A DNA stretch of 26,153 bases from Sva-25 sp037385685 (GTDB lineage Bacteria; Pseudomonadota; Gammaproteobacteria; Chromatiales; Chromatiaceae): NCBI GenBank assembly GCA_037385685.1, contig JARRMW010000036.1:1-26153 (forward strand), given 5' to 3'. The position numbers and the translations under genes are program-made. Shown one piece after another: positions 6,493-14,200 of this stretch (position 1 is its first letter; each line of letters begins with the position of its first letter). Under the pieces are notes generated by a model. The model worked only from the letters and a program-made list of their open reading frames with translations, was not told the origin of the DNA and made no database searches.

Positions 6493-7757
6493 GTGCCTTC
6501 CTGCCAGGATACGAGATAGTGCTGCTGTTCGTCGGTCAGGCTGTCGATCCCGATGCCCATGCTGGCAAGCTTGAGCAGGGCGACCTGCTCGTCAATCTCC
6601 TTTGGTACCGGATGGACTCCGTTCGTTAGTTCATCGCCATGCCTGGCCAGGTATTCCACGGCAAGGCACTGGTTGGCAAAGCTCATGTCCATGACTGCCG
6701 ACGGGTGCCCTTCCGCAGCTGCGAGATTCACGAGACGTCCCTCGGCCAGCAGGCAGAGACGGCGCCCATCCCGCAAATGGTACTCGGTGACGTGCTGGCG
6801 GGGATGATGCTGCTCCAGGGAAAGCGATTCGAGTGCGCCGATATTGATCTCGACATTGAAATGGCCGGCATTGGCCAGCACGCAGCCATCTTTCATGGCC
6901 TGCAGGTGAACGAGGTCGACGACATGCTTGTCGCCGGTTGCCGTGATGATGAAATCGGATCGCGCTGCAGCCTGCTCAAGTGGCAATACATCATAACCAT
7001 CCATAACAGCTTCGAGCGCTCGTGTCGGGATAACTTCGGAGATTGTGACGCGTGCACCGAGCCCCTTCGCGCGCATCGCGATACCGCGTCCGCACCAGCC
7101 GTAGCCAACAACCGTCATGTGCTTGCCGGCCAGCAGGATATTGGTGGCGCGGATGATGCCGTCAATGGCACTCTGGCCAGTCCCGTAGCGGTTGTCGAAG
7201 AGATGCTTCGTATCTGCATCGTTCACAGCGATCAGTGGAATATGCAGTGCGCCATCCTGTGCCATGGCACGCAGGCGAATGACGCCCGTGGTTGTCTCCT
7301 CGGTGCCGCCGATGACAGAGTCGATCCACTCCGGTGACTGCTTGTGCAGTTCTGATACCAGGTCGGCTCCGTCGTCGAGCGTGATCTGCGGCCTGTGGGA
7401 GAGTGCGCTGTGGATATGGCTGTAATAGGTTGCGTCATCCTCGCCGCAGCGTGCGAAGACAGGGATGCCATCGTAGATCACGAGCGCTGCAGCCACGTCA
7501 TCCTGCGTGCTCAGCGGATTGCTCGCGCACAGCACGACATCCGCGCCCCCTGCCTTGAGAGCCCTGGCGAGGTTTGCCGTCTCGGTGGTGATATGCAGGC
7601 AGCCGCTGATCCGAATGCCGTCCAGGGGTTTCTCGCGTTCGAAACGTTCGATGATGTGCCGGACCACGGGCATCTCCCGGAATGCCCAGTCGATGCGCTT
7701 GCGTCCGGTCTCGGCGAGTGATGCGTCGTTAATGTCAGCGTTGAGTTGCTGGCTCAT
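6489..7757 (-). CDS. ahcY: Adenosylhomocysteinase (S-adenosyl-L-homocysteine hydrolase)
   Basis: A 422-residue protein that splits SAH into adenosine and homocysteine using bound NAD. Visible signatures are WAFREMP (24-30), CLHITTETANL (53-63), EETTTG (153-158), the lysine/aspartate segment NDADTKHLFDNRYG (K184, D188), and the NAD-binding GYGWCGRG (218-225). It is the compact form that lacks the roughly 40-residue insert of many bacterial and plant enzymes and lacks the C-terminal DHYRY-like tail. The ribosome site AGGAAACAG lies just upstream of ATG 7757, and a possible -10 box TATACT is at 7784-7789 with a weak -35. I looked for the conserved core of a SAH riboswitch in the leader and did not recognise one. 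It is coupled to pcm downstream by a 4-base overlap. Confidence 0.95.
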   Translation of the reverse strand: MSQQLNADINDASLAETGRKRIDWAFREMPVVRHIIERFEREKPLDGIRISGCLHITTETANLARALKAGGADVVLCASNPLSTQDDVAAALVIYDGIPVFARCGEDDATYYSHIHSALSHRPQITLDDGADLVSELHKQSPEWIDSVIGGTEETTTGVIRLRAMAQDGALHIPLIAVNDADTKHLFDNRYGTGQSAIDGIIRATNILLAGKHMTVVGYGWCGRGIAMRAKGLGARVTISEVIPTRALEAVMDGYDVLPLEQAAARSDFIITATGDKHVVDLVHLQAMKDGCVLANAGHFNVEINIGALESLSLEQHHPRQHVTEYHLRDGRRLCLLAEGRLVNLAAAEGHPSAVMDMSFANQCLAVEYLARHGDELTNGVHPVPKEIDEQVALLKLASMGIGIDSLTDEQQHYLVSWQEGT

Positions 7758-7917
7758 GGTCTGTTTCCTGTGAATCTTTTTTCAGTATAAGGCCGGAAAA
7801 GGGGAAAATCGGATCGTTATAGACGCTGGCTGCCGCCTGCTTGATCCTGCTCAACTCCCTATCCAGCAAGGAGCACTGAATCTTGCCCGGAAAAAGGGTG
7901 GCCGTTTGCAGGCAAAG

Positions 7918-7934
7918 TGATTAACCTGAATGCT
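7918..7934 (+). repeat. 17-base direct repeat flanking the rhomboid gene, left copy
   Basis: TGATTAACCTGAATGCT here recurs with one mismatch at 8819-8835, on the far side of the rhomboid gene and its repeat island. A single near-match of this length somewhere in 26 kb is not far from chance expectation, so significance is uncertain. Confidence 0.4.
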
Positions 7935-7990
7935 GTATCGAATAGAGCGGGATATTCTTCCCGCATTGCCTGACACGGAACACCATACGC

Positions 7991-8599
7991 ATGCAAATCC
8001 CACCAGTCGTCAAGCTGTTGCTCATTGCCAATCTTTCAATCTTCGTACTGCAGTTTGTATTCGGGCAAGCCCTGATTATCAACATGGCTTTGTGGCCGCT
8101 GGATCTCTCCGGCTTGTCGCAGCAGGTTTCCGGCCTGCCGACGTTCAAGCTGCACCAGCTTGTTACCTATGCATTCCTCCATGGCAATTTCCTGCACATC
8201 TTTCTGAACATGTATGCCCTGTGGATGTTTGGCTCGCGACTCGAATACTTCTGGGGATCGCGTGATTTCGCGGTCTACTACCTGGTCTGCGTTGTCGGTG
8301 CTGCCCTTGTGCAGTTGCTGGTCTCCTCGTATAGCGGTGAACATTATCCGACTGTTGGGGCATCCGGTGGTGTCTTCGGCCTGTTGCTCGCCTTTGGCAT
8401 GATTTTCCCTCGCGAGGTGTTGATGCTGATTTTCCCGCCGATACCGATCCAGGCACGCTGGTTCGTCATCATTTACGCGGGTATCGAACTCTGGGCCGGT
8501 GTGACCGGGACCGCGTCGGGTATCGCACATTTCGCACACCTTGGCGGGATGCTGTTTGGCCTGATTCTCCTGATGATCTGGAAGCGCAAGCGTCATTAG
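7991..8599 (+). CDS. Rhomboid-family intramembrane serine protease
   Basis: A 202-residue polytopic membrane protein with about six hydrophobic segments, the minimal bacterial rhomboid core. The catalytic serine is S125 in GASGG and the catalytic His is H183 in AHFAHLGG. HGNFLHIFLNM carries H64, H69 and N73, with N73 as the oxyanion-type residue. It cleaves transmembrane helices of client proteins within the inner membrane; the client is unknown. It stands alone on the plus strand, divergent from ahcY and convergent with batD, with a palindrome-rich region just downstream. ATG 7991 gives a protein starting directly at the first transmembrane segment; the ribosome site is weak. Confidence 0.93.
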   Translation: MQIPPVVKLLLIANLSIFVLQFVFGQALIINMALWPLDLSGLSQQVSGLPTFKLHQLVTYAFLHGNFLHIFLNMYALWMFGSRLEYFWGSRDFAVYYLVCVVGAALVQLLVSSYSGEHYPTVGASGGVFGLLLAFGMIFPREVLMLIFPPIPIQARWFVIIYAGIELWAGVTGTASGIAHFAHLGGMLFGLILLMIWKRKRH

Positions 8600-8631
8600 T
8601 CCCTGCAGCTAACCTGTGTACGCGAAGATTC

Positions 8632-8646
8632 GCCCGCGATGCGGGC
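8632..8646. repeat. REP-like short palindrome
   Basis: GCCCGC-GAT-GCGGGC forms a 6-bp GC hairpin with flanks GATTC on the left and TCCCAC on the right. This resembles the REP sequences scattered in Pseudomonas and related genomes (GTGGGAGC..GGGC..GCCC). It is not followed by a T tract, so it is unlikely to be an intrinsic terminator by itself. Confidence 0.55.
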
Positions 8647-8661
8647 TCCCACGGATGAAGT

Positions 8662-8759
8662 GTCATTGCGAAGGAGCGCAGCGACTGTGGCAATCTTGCT
8701 GTCGATAGCTGTTTCAGGATTGAGATCGCCACACCTCGCTACGCGCGGTTCGCGATGAC
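8662..8759. repeat. Inverted pair of GTCATTGCGAAGG/GCGATGAC-type intergenic repeat
   Basis: The left arm (8662-8697) is GTCATTGCGAAGGAGCGCAG... ending GGCAATCTT, and the right arm (8722-8759) is GAGATCGCCAC...TTCGCGATGAC, roughly its reverse complement. The left arm is almost identical to the reverse complement of 280-315, so these are copies of one dispersed family. It lies between the rhomboid stop and the palindrome at 8774. Confidence 0.75.
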
Positions 8760-8773
8760 AAGAAAGGCGAATG

Positions 8774-8818
8774 GGTGTCGGAGATTATTTTCTCGAAGAG
8801 AAAATGATCTCTGACACC
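8774..8818. repeat. Solo 45-base palindrome of the GGTGTCGGAGAT family
   Basis: The left arm GGTGTCGGAGATTATTTTCTC and the right arm GAGAAAATGATCTCTGACACC are 21 bases each, around a GAA loop. The only two non-complementary positions would be G-U or U-G wobbles in RNA, so transcripts from either strand can form an almost uninterrupted 21-bp stem. It corresponds to the first hairpin of the composite elements at 1677 and 1902. It sits 15 bases beyond the batD stop and downstream of the rhomboid gene, where it could act as a shared transcript end. Confidence 0.85.
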
Positions 8819-8835
8819 TGATTAACCTGGATGCT
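8819..8835 (+). repeat. 17-base direct repeat flanking the rhomboid gene, right copy
   Basis: TGATTAACCTGGATGCT matches 7918-7934 at 16 of 17 positions and overlaps the first two bases of the batD stop codon. It directly abuts the solo palindrome at 8774-8818. Confidence 0.4.
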
Positions 8836-10627
8836 AGCGCTGCGGATAGAGCGGTTTGAGGATTTCATCCCCGGCAGCCTTTCCCTGCTTGCCGCTGTCC
8901 CATGCATCCCGGACAGCATGCAGCAAATCCACGCCGTTCCATTCCGAATCCTGACCGGCATACAGTACGCGATCCAGCAGCATGACCTGCTCGGCGGCTT
9001 CTCTCTCGAATCTTGCGGCGAGTGCGCCCAGTGTGCGCGGCGGATCTTCGGGCCAGGTTGCTTCGGCTGCCGACAGCAGGGCAGAGGCGGCATCGGTTGA
9101 CCGGTTTTGCAGGCAGGCCCGCTCGAGGCGTTCGATGGCTGTCTTGAAGACCGGTTGCGGCTTTTCTGGCGTTGCCGGGGGTTCTGCCGGCTTCGTCGCG
9201 GCCAACTCATTTTGCGAACCGCCTCTTTTTTTCCTGGCAAGCAGGTACAGAAGCGGGACGATCAGCAGCAACACAAGGATCCACCAGTAGCGCTCAAGCA
9301 GTGTGGTCCCGGGTGATTCAGATAGCGGTGTCCGGCTTTCGCTTGTGGAACCTGCCGAAGGCGCATTGTCCGGCTTGCCTGATGGAGCAGACTGCGCAGG
9401 TGGCCGGGCAGCAGCACCCGATCCCCGTGCGACATTGAGCTCCCATTCAGGCAGTTGTGCAAGCTCTTCCTGGTCCTTGTCGATATTCCACCATGCCAGC
9501 TCTATCGGTGGTACGCGCAGTTTGCCGGTTCTGTCCGGAATGTAGGTGAAACTCTGGCGACTGAAACCAAAGACCTTGTTGCCATCGGTTCTGCTGTCGA
9601 TGACCGGCTGTTCCGGGTAGAGCCTGGTATCAGCCGGTTCGCCCGGTTCGAGTACGGGGATCTGTGAGCCGGTCAATCCCCGGGCCTCGACAGTGATGGT
9701 GCGTGTCACGGGTTCACCTGCGCGCAGTTGCGGCGGGTTTTCTGTCCAGCTGTCATGCAGCCTGATCTCCTCTGCAGGCAGCCAGTTCCCGGCAAGTCCG
9801 TCGGGACGGGGAAGGATCTCCACTGTGGCAGGCTCGCTTCCGGTGCGCACCTGGCGCCCCTGTGCACGCAACGGGCTGCTGCCGAAGAAGTCATTCAGCA
9901 ACGAATTCCCTTGCTGCATCATGTTCGGCGACGCGGCAGGCGAGGTGACCTTGCCCTCGAAGCGTACAGGAGGTATCTGCAGTTCGCCGCTACGCTCCGG
10001 CAGTATCACATAACGTCTTTCGATGACCTGGTATGGCCTGCCGTGCCGTGTTGTCGTGTAGCGCACCTCGTCGCCAAGGCGTTCGACCAGGGCATTCTCG
10101 ATTGCAGGTTCTGCAAGTTCACCAGTGACCAGGCTGCCGTCATGCAGCAGCCTTACCTTGAACGGGATTTGCTGCTGCACATAGTACTTGTCACGGGGGT
10201 CTATCTCGGTTTCGATAAAGAGTTGCCGGGCCTGTTGTTCCTTGATCTCGGCCGGGATCTCCCTGACCGTCAACTCGAGCGGACGGGTCTGTTCCTGCCC
10301 GACCCGGAGTGATGGTATCTGCAGCCTGCCAAGCTTTCTTGGTTCAAGCCCGATGCGCCAGGTGACCTTGTCGCTCCGCACACCATTGACGATGGTGACA
10401 GATGTGCCGGTACGTGTCCCGAGGATTCTGAAATCACCAGACAGTGGCGTGAGATCAGGCTGTGGAGCATTCCGGTTATTGGTTTCGATCGTCAGCGTTA
10501 ACTGGTCGCCCTCGAAGGCCTGGTAGCGATCGAGCATGGCGTTGACTTCCGCGTAGCCAACGACCGGTAACAAAAGCGTCAGCAACAGGATGAGGATGGC
10601 ATTTGTGGTCTTTGCTGTGATGCTCAT
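8834..10627 (-). CDS. batD: BatD-family protein (oxygen-tolerance type), last gene of the moxR/bat operon
   Basis: A 597-residue protein with an N-terminal signal peptide (hydrophobic run within residues 10-26, ending VGYA), a long beta-rich periplasmic region starting VNAMLDRYQAFEGDQLTLTI, and one transmembrane helix near residues 446-466 (YWWILVLLLIVPLLYLLA) followed by a basic, cytosolic, helical C-terminus. This layout is standard for BatD, whose periplasmic domains pair with the VWA proteins BatA and BatB. The biochemical role is unknown; Bat operons have been linked to stress and oxygen tolerance. A Pro/Ser-rich linker precedes the helix. It begins 22 bases after the batB/C stop. Confidence 0.9.
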   Translation of the reverse strand: MSITAKTTNAILILLLTLLLPVVGYAEVNAMLDRYQAFEGDQLTLTIETNNRNAPQPDLTPLSGDFRILGTRTGTSVTIVNGVRSDKVTWRIGLEPRKLGRLQIPSLRVGQEQTRPLELTVREIPAEIKEQQARQLFIETEIDPRDKYYVQQQIPFKVRLLHDGSLVTGELAEPAIENALVERLGDEVRYTTTRHGRPYQVIERRYVILPERSGELQIPPVRFEGKVTSPAASPNMMQQGNSLLNDFFGSSPLRAQGRQVRTGSEPATVEILPRPDGLAGNWLPAEEIRLHDSWTENPPQLRAGEPVTRTITVEARGLTGSQIPVLEPGEPADTRLYPEQPVIDSRTDGNKVFGFSRQSFTYIPDRTGKLRVPPIELAWWNIDKDQEELAQLPEWELNVARGSGAAARPPAQSAPSGKPDNAPSAGSTSESRTPLSESPGTTLLERYWWILVLLLIVPLLYLLARKKRGGSQNELAATKPAEPPATPEKPQPVFKTAIERLERACLQNRSTDAASALLSAAEATWPEDPPRTLGALAARFEREAAEQVMLLDRVLYAGQDSEWNGVDLLHAVRDAWDSGKQGKAAGDEILKPLYPQR

Positions 10628-10649
10628 GTGTCTCTGTCTTGATTCATTG

Positions 10650-12719
10650 TCAGTACCCCTGTCCGCCTGGAGATTCGCTCCAGCCGCGCTCTCTGTACTG
10701 ATACAGGAACTTGCGCCTTAGCAAGCCGCCCGGATCGTCTGGAATACGCCGCAGCCACTGTTGAGCGGCCATCTCTTCCTCGCTGCTGAGTTCCTCTGCC
10801 ATGGCCTGTTGTTGCTCGTCACTACCGGGTTGCCTCTCTTGTTGTTGTGCAGTCTCCGGTTGTCGCTGTTGTTCGCTGGATGATTCTCCCTCGAACTGTT
10901 CCTCGTCGCTGCCATCATCGTTACGATTTTCATCAAGCGCCTCGTTGGCTTTCGCAAACTGGTTTTCATCGGACTCGTCACCAGCGCCTGTTGTCTGTTC
11001 TGCCTGTTGCTGTGCAGACTGCGTATTCTCTTCGGTCCCTTCCTGTTGTGCCTGACCTTGCTCTCCCTGCTGCTGTTCGGATTCCTGTCCGTTTTGTGCC
11101 TGCTGGCTCTGTTGATTCTGCTGTTGTGCGGATTGCTGCTGGCTATCGGCTTGCTGACTTTGTGCTTCCTGTTCAGAGGATCCCTCACCGCTATCAGCCT
11201 GTTGATTCTGCTGTTCCTGCTGTTCGGATGATGGTTGCTGCCGGTCTTGCTGCTCTTCTGACTGTTGTGCGCGGTTTCCCTGTTCCTGTCTCTCTTGCTG
11301 TTCGTCGGTCTGTTCTTCTTCCTGTTCGCGCTGTTTGAGGAGCTCTTCAATCGCAGCCTTGTTGAAAATGGCATCATCCATCCCGGGTTGTTGCTCGATT
11401 GCGTCGTCGTAAGCCTCTATCGCTTCACGGTATTTGCCCAGTCGCGCCAGTGCATTGCCGCGGTTGTAGGCCGCATCCGCGCCGTCGAGCCTGTCAAACT
11501 GCTCCAGTGCCTGGCGGTAGTCGCCACGCTTGTAGGCAGCGCTACCCAGCAGGGAAGGGTCGCCTGTAATGTCGGGGACCTTTTCATAGTCCTGCTGTTG
11601 CAGGGCTTCTGCTGCCTGCTGGTCGGCGCGTTGCCAGAGGTCGCGCCATTCGAATGCCATGGCGTCATGCGACGGGGAAACAAACAGAATGGCAAGCACC
11701 ATGCTGAACAGCCAGCCACGGCGGAAGGCGAGGGCTGCGAGCGGGAGCAGCAGGAGCGTCAGGTAAGGTCCGCGTTCCTTCCACTTCTCGGCACGCATGT
11801 CGTCGACAGTTTCCGATTCACCCTGGCGATTTCCGGAGACGAGCAATGCATCGATGTCACTGTTGGCAGTAGTCATCTGGCGGTAGACCCCGCTGCCGGC
11901 CAGTGCCACCCGGCGCAGGGAAGCTGTGTCGAGACCGACGATGACCGGTTTGCCGCTGCGATCGCTCAACATGTTGCCTCGCGCATCATAGAGTGGTGCG
12001 CCTTCCGCTGTGCCAACGCCGAGAACCGAGACGGTGTGGCCGGCCTGCGCGATTCGTTCCGCTGCTTCCGTGGCCAGGTCGCCCTCAACGCCATCGGCGA
12101 TCAGTATGATCTGTCCCTGCACCACGCCGGCTTGCTGCAAAAGCTCCAGTGCCAAAAGCTCCAGTGCCTGCAGGAGTCCGAGATCTGCACGGCTTCCCTG
12201 GGACGGCATGATGGCCGGCTCCAGCGCCCTGAGTTGTGACCTGATGGTCTCTGTGTCCCGCGTCAGGGGCGTGACAGTGAACGCATCTCCGGCGAAAACA
12301 ACAAGCCCTGTCAGCCCCTCTTCGTCTTCAGCAAGGATATCCTCGACCTTGAAGCGGGCGCGCTCGATACGTGTTGGTTTCAGATCCTGTGCGAGCATCG
12401 AGCGTGAGAGATCGAGAACAATGACCCTGGCGGCATTTGTCTGCATGAGTGGCTGTGGCTGGCGTTCCCAGACGGGATTCGCAAGCGCCAGTACTGTGAT
12501 CAGCCAGCCGATCCCAAGCAGCCAGAAGGGCATACGAGAGTGTGCGCTCTTTCCCCCGTCCATCAGCAGCGGCTGCAGTCGGGCGTCGATGATCCTGCGC
12601 CACGGCGTATCTACTGCCTCTCTCCTGACTGTCAGCCAGAGCAGCAGGGCGAGCGGCAGCAGCGCCAGCAGCCAGGCGGGCTCGAGAAAGTGAAACTGGA
12701 TACTACTCTGGTCAGGCAT
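10650..12719 (-). CDS. BatB-BatC fusion: VWA membrane protein with TPR and Gln-rich tail
   Basis: A 689-residue protein starting at ATG 12719, overlapping the batA stop by 8 bases; upstream extension to 12776 is less likely. In order it has two transmembrane helices (about 14-30 and 64-80), a VWA domain with MIDAS D103-S105-S107 (LDLSRSM) and a later ADG where TDG is more usual, further hydrophobic segments (about 320-345), then TPR repeats (YNRGNALARLGKYREAIEAY). After these comes a roughly 180-residue low-complexity region rich in Gln, Glu and Ser (about 460-643), and a structured C-terminus (EEEMAAQQWLRRIPDDPGGLLRRKF) typical of BatC. BatB and BatC are separate in many genomes; this is the fused form. 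A perfect 15-base tandem duplication lies inside the VWA domain. Confidence 0.9.
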   Translation of the reverse strand: MPDQSSIQFHFLEPAWLLALLPLALLLWLTVRREAVDTPWRRIIDARLQPLLMDGGKSAHSRMPFWLLGIGWLITVLALANPVWERQPQPLMQTNAARVIVLDLSRSMLAQDLKPTRIERARFKVEDILAEDEEGLTGLVVFAGDAFTVTPLTRDTETIRSQLRALEPAIMPSQGSRADLGLLQALELLALELLQQAGVVQGQIILIADGVEGDLATEAAERIAQAGHTVSVLGVGTAEGAPLYDARGNMLSDRSGKPVIVGLDTASLRRVALAGSGVYRQMTTANSDIDALLVSGNRQGESETVDDMRAEKWKERGPYLTLLLLPLAALAFRRGWLFSMVLAILFVSPSHDAMAFEWRDLWQRADQQAAEALQQQDYEKVPDITGDPSLLGSAAYKRGDYRQALEQFDRLDGADAAYNRGNALARLGKYREAIEAYDDAIEQQPGMDDAIFNKAAIEELLKQREQEEEQTDEQQERQEQGNRAQQSEEQQDRQQPSSEQQEQQNQQADSGEGSSEQEAQSQQADSQQQSAQQQNQQSQQAQNGQESEQQQGEQGQAQQEGTEENTQSAQQQAEQTTGAGDESDENQFAKANEALDENRNDDGSDEEQFEGESSSEQQRQPETAQQQERQPGSDEQQQAMAEELSSEEEMAAQQWLRRIPDDPGGLLRRKFLYQYRERGWSESPGGQGY
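10790..11340 (-). other. Gln/Glu/Ser-rich low-complexity coding segment in the BatB/C fusion
   Basis: This stretch encodes long runs of Q, E, S, N and A, such as SEEQQDRQQPSSEQQEQQNQ, without hydrophobic residues that would support a fold. It is probably disordered or coiled. The repetitive CAG/CAA codons also create long open frames on the opposite strand that should not be read as genes. Confidence 0.85.
12139..12168. repeat. Perfect 15-base tandem duplication inside the BatB VWA domain
   Basis: AAAAGCTCCAGTGCC occurs twice head to tail at 12139-12153 and 12154-12168. On the coding strand it gives a repeated five-residue block (LALEL-LALEL type, in ALELLALELLQQ). The reading frame is preserved. 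Confidence 0.9.
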
Positions 12720-13719
12720 TTTGCATCCTGCCGGCACGTAACCTTTCTGCAAGCTGTGGAAACAGCAGCATGACAAGAGTCAGGAAGAGACTGGCGGCCA
12801 GGGGCCAGGCATAGAGTTCATCGACTGGCCGGTAACTCTGCGTATCCTCAGAGACCGGCTCGATCTCGTCGAGCAGGGCATAGATGTCTGCAAGGCTGCC
12901 GGTGTCACGTGCACGGAAATAGCGTCCGCCGGTTTTGTCTGCAATCGCCCTGAGTGTCTTTTCGTCGAGCTCCCTGTTCGGCAGACGGCGATTTCCGAAG
13001 AGACCACGTACGATCCTCTCGCTGGCACCGATACCGATGGTATAGATGCGAACATTCGCTGTTGCTGCCAGGTCGGCCGCTTTCAGGGGAGAGACAGCGC
13101 CGGCCGTGTTGGCACCGTCTGTCATGAGGATCAGGATGCGGTTCTCTTCCGGCTGGTCCTGCAGTCGTTTGACGGCAAGACCGATCGCGTCACCGATCGC
13201 TGTGCTGCGACCTGCAAGACCGATTGCCGCCTCGTTCAACAGTGTATTGACCGTGCGGCGGTCGAAGGTCAACGGTGCCTGCAGGTAGGCCTGGTCACCA
13301 AACAGGATCAGGCCGACCCGGTCCCCCTCGCGCTCTTCGATGAAGTCTCCTGCGACCTGCTTGACCGCAGCGAGACGCGTCATGCGCTGTCCGCCGATAA
13401 GCATGTCATCCGTCTGCATGGAACCGGAGATATCGACAGAGAGCATGAGGCTGCGTCCTGCAACCGGCAGGTACACTGTCTCCCCGATGAGCTGGGGACG
13501 CGCTGCAGCAATGACCAGCAAGAGCCAGGCGAGTAGTGCGAGGGGCAGGCGCCATGCCTTGCCTCGACGCGCCCTGCCTGCCGTACTGGCGGAGAATGCC
13601 TCGAAGAACGGGAAACGAAGTGCGGCAGGACGTGAAACCTGCGCACGCGGTAGCAGCAGTGCCAGTAGCGGCAGGGGGAGCAGGATGAACAGCCATGGCC
13701 AGGCGAATTCATACTCCAT
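12712..13719 (-). CDS. batA: BatA-family VWA-domain membrane protein
   Basis: A 335-residue protein with two N-terminal hydrophobic helices (about 9-24 and 58-74), a VWA domain, and a C-terminal transmembrane helix (about 310-328). The MIDAS metal site is intact: DISGSM (D96, S98, S100), a Thr in GRSTAIGDAI and Asp in LMTDGAN. Family members are anchored in the inner membrane with the VWA domain thought to face the periplasm, interacting with BatB and BatD. The ATG at 13719 has AGGGAGA immediately upstream and overlaps the DUF4381 gene by 11 bases; its stop overlaps the next gene by 8 bases. Confidence 0.93.
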   Translation of the reverse strand: MEYEFAWPWLFILLPLPLLALLLPRAQVSRPAALRFPFFEAFSASTAGRARRGKAWRLPLALLAWLLLVIAAARPQLIGETVYLPVAGRSLMLSVDISGSMQTDDMLIGGQRMTRLAAVKQVAGDFIEEREGDRVGLILFGDQAYLQAPLTFDRRTVNTLLNEAAIGLAGRSTAIGDAIGLAVKRLQDQPEENRILILMTDGANTAGAVSPLKAADLAATANVRIYTIGIGASERIVRGLFGNRRLPNRELDEKTLRAIADKTGGRYFRARDTGSLADIYALLDEIEPVSEDTQSYRPVDELYAWPLAASLFLTLVMLLFPQLAERLRAGRMQNA

Positions 13720-14200
13720 TTCGTCTCCCTGCGTTCTTCCTGATCCAGTCGCGTACCAGTGCGATCACACCGCGGGGATCATACTCACCAGGCAGTTCGG
13801 GCATATAGGGCCCGTTGGCAAGCACGCGCCCCGGACCATTGGCGAAGCCGCCATCGCCTCCTGAACTGTCGAGAAAATGTAACCAGTCCTCGCCTGTCAA
13901 TCCGGCGACCTGTTGTCTCGGGTAGTGCATCAGCGCAATACGGCGGAGCAGGATCGACAGCTGTGCAAGTTTTCCGGGCTCGTGCCTGCCTGTGAGTTCA
14001 AGCTCCTCAAGGAGTGCGAGCAAGCGACGTTGTGTCCGGCGTAACCTGGCTTTTTTCCAGGCAATAACGAGAGCCCATGCGAGCAGCGCGACAAGAATCA
14101 TCGCCAGGAGCCACCAGCCCGGAGCAGGTGGCCAGAAGTCGGGTGGTGGCGGGAGGTGGATGTCGCGCAGCTGCAGAGACTGGGCCATAGGGTCGTTCAC
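13709..14200 (-). CDS. DUF4381 membrane protein of the moxR/bat operon
   Basis: A 163-residue protein read from GTG 14200. This start forms a GTGA overlap with the stop of the DUF58 gene, has AGGGGG upstream, and gives the family-typical N-terminus LRDIHLPPPPDFWPPAPGWW. The ATG at 14188 has no ribosome site, and a start at 14248 would need 16 extra atypical residues. One transmembrane helix (about 28-47) follows the Pro/Trp-rich start. The cytosolic part contains a helical segment with LSILLRRIALMHYPRQQVAGLTGEDWLHFLD, the family core. Function unknown; it is nearly always found between DUF58 and batA genes. Confidence 0.9.
   Translation of the reverse strand: MNDPMAQSLQLRDIHLPPPPDFWPPAPGWWLLAMILVALLAWALVIAWKKARLRRTQRRLLALLEELELTGRHEPGKLAQLSILLRRIALMHYPRQQVAGLTGEDWLHFLDSSGGDGGFANGPGRVLANGPYMPELPGEYDPRGVIALVRDWIRKNAGRRNGV

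Noticed and set aside
5956..6519. 187-codon plus-strand frame
   Set aside because: It is antisense to pcm, whose methyltransferase motifs are intact; the plus-strand frame has no ribosome site or motif.
7758..7990. Possible SAH riboswitch in the ahcY leader
   Set aside because: The conserved pseudoknot core was not recognised by eye and the likely leader is only about 25 bases long. A covariance-model search would settle it.
10790..11340. CRISPR-like or satellite-like repetition
   Set aside because: The repetition is irregular CAG/CAA-type codon repetition within a coding region, without constant repeat and spacer lengths.
11265..12239. 324-codon plus-strand open frame
   Set aside because: It is antisense to the BatB/C fusion, whose VWA and TPR motifs are clear. 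The plus-strand protein shows only Leu/Cys runs that mirror Gln codons.
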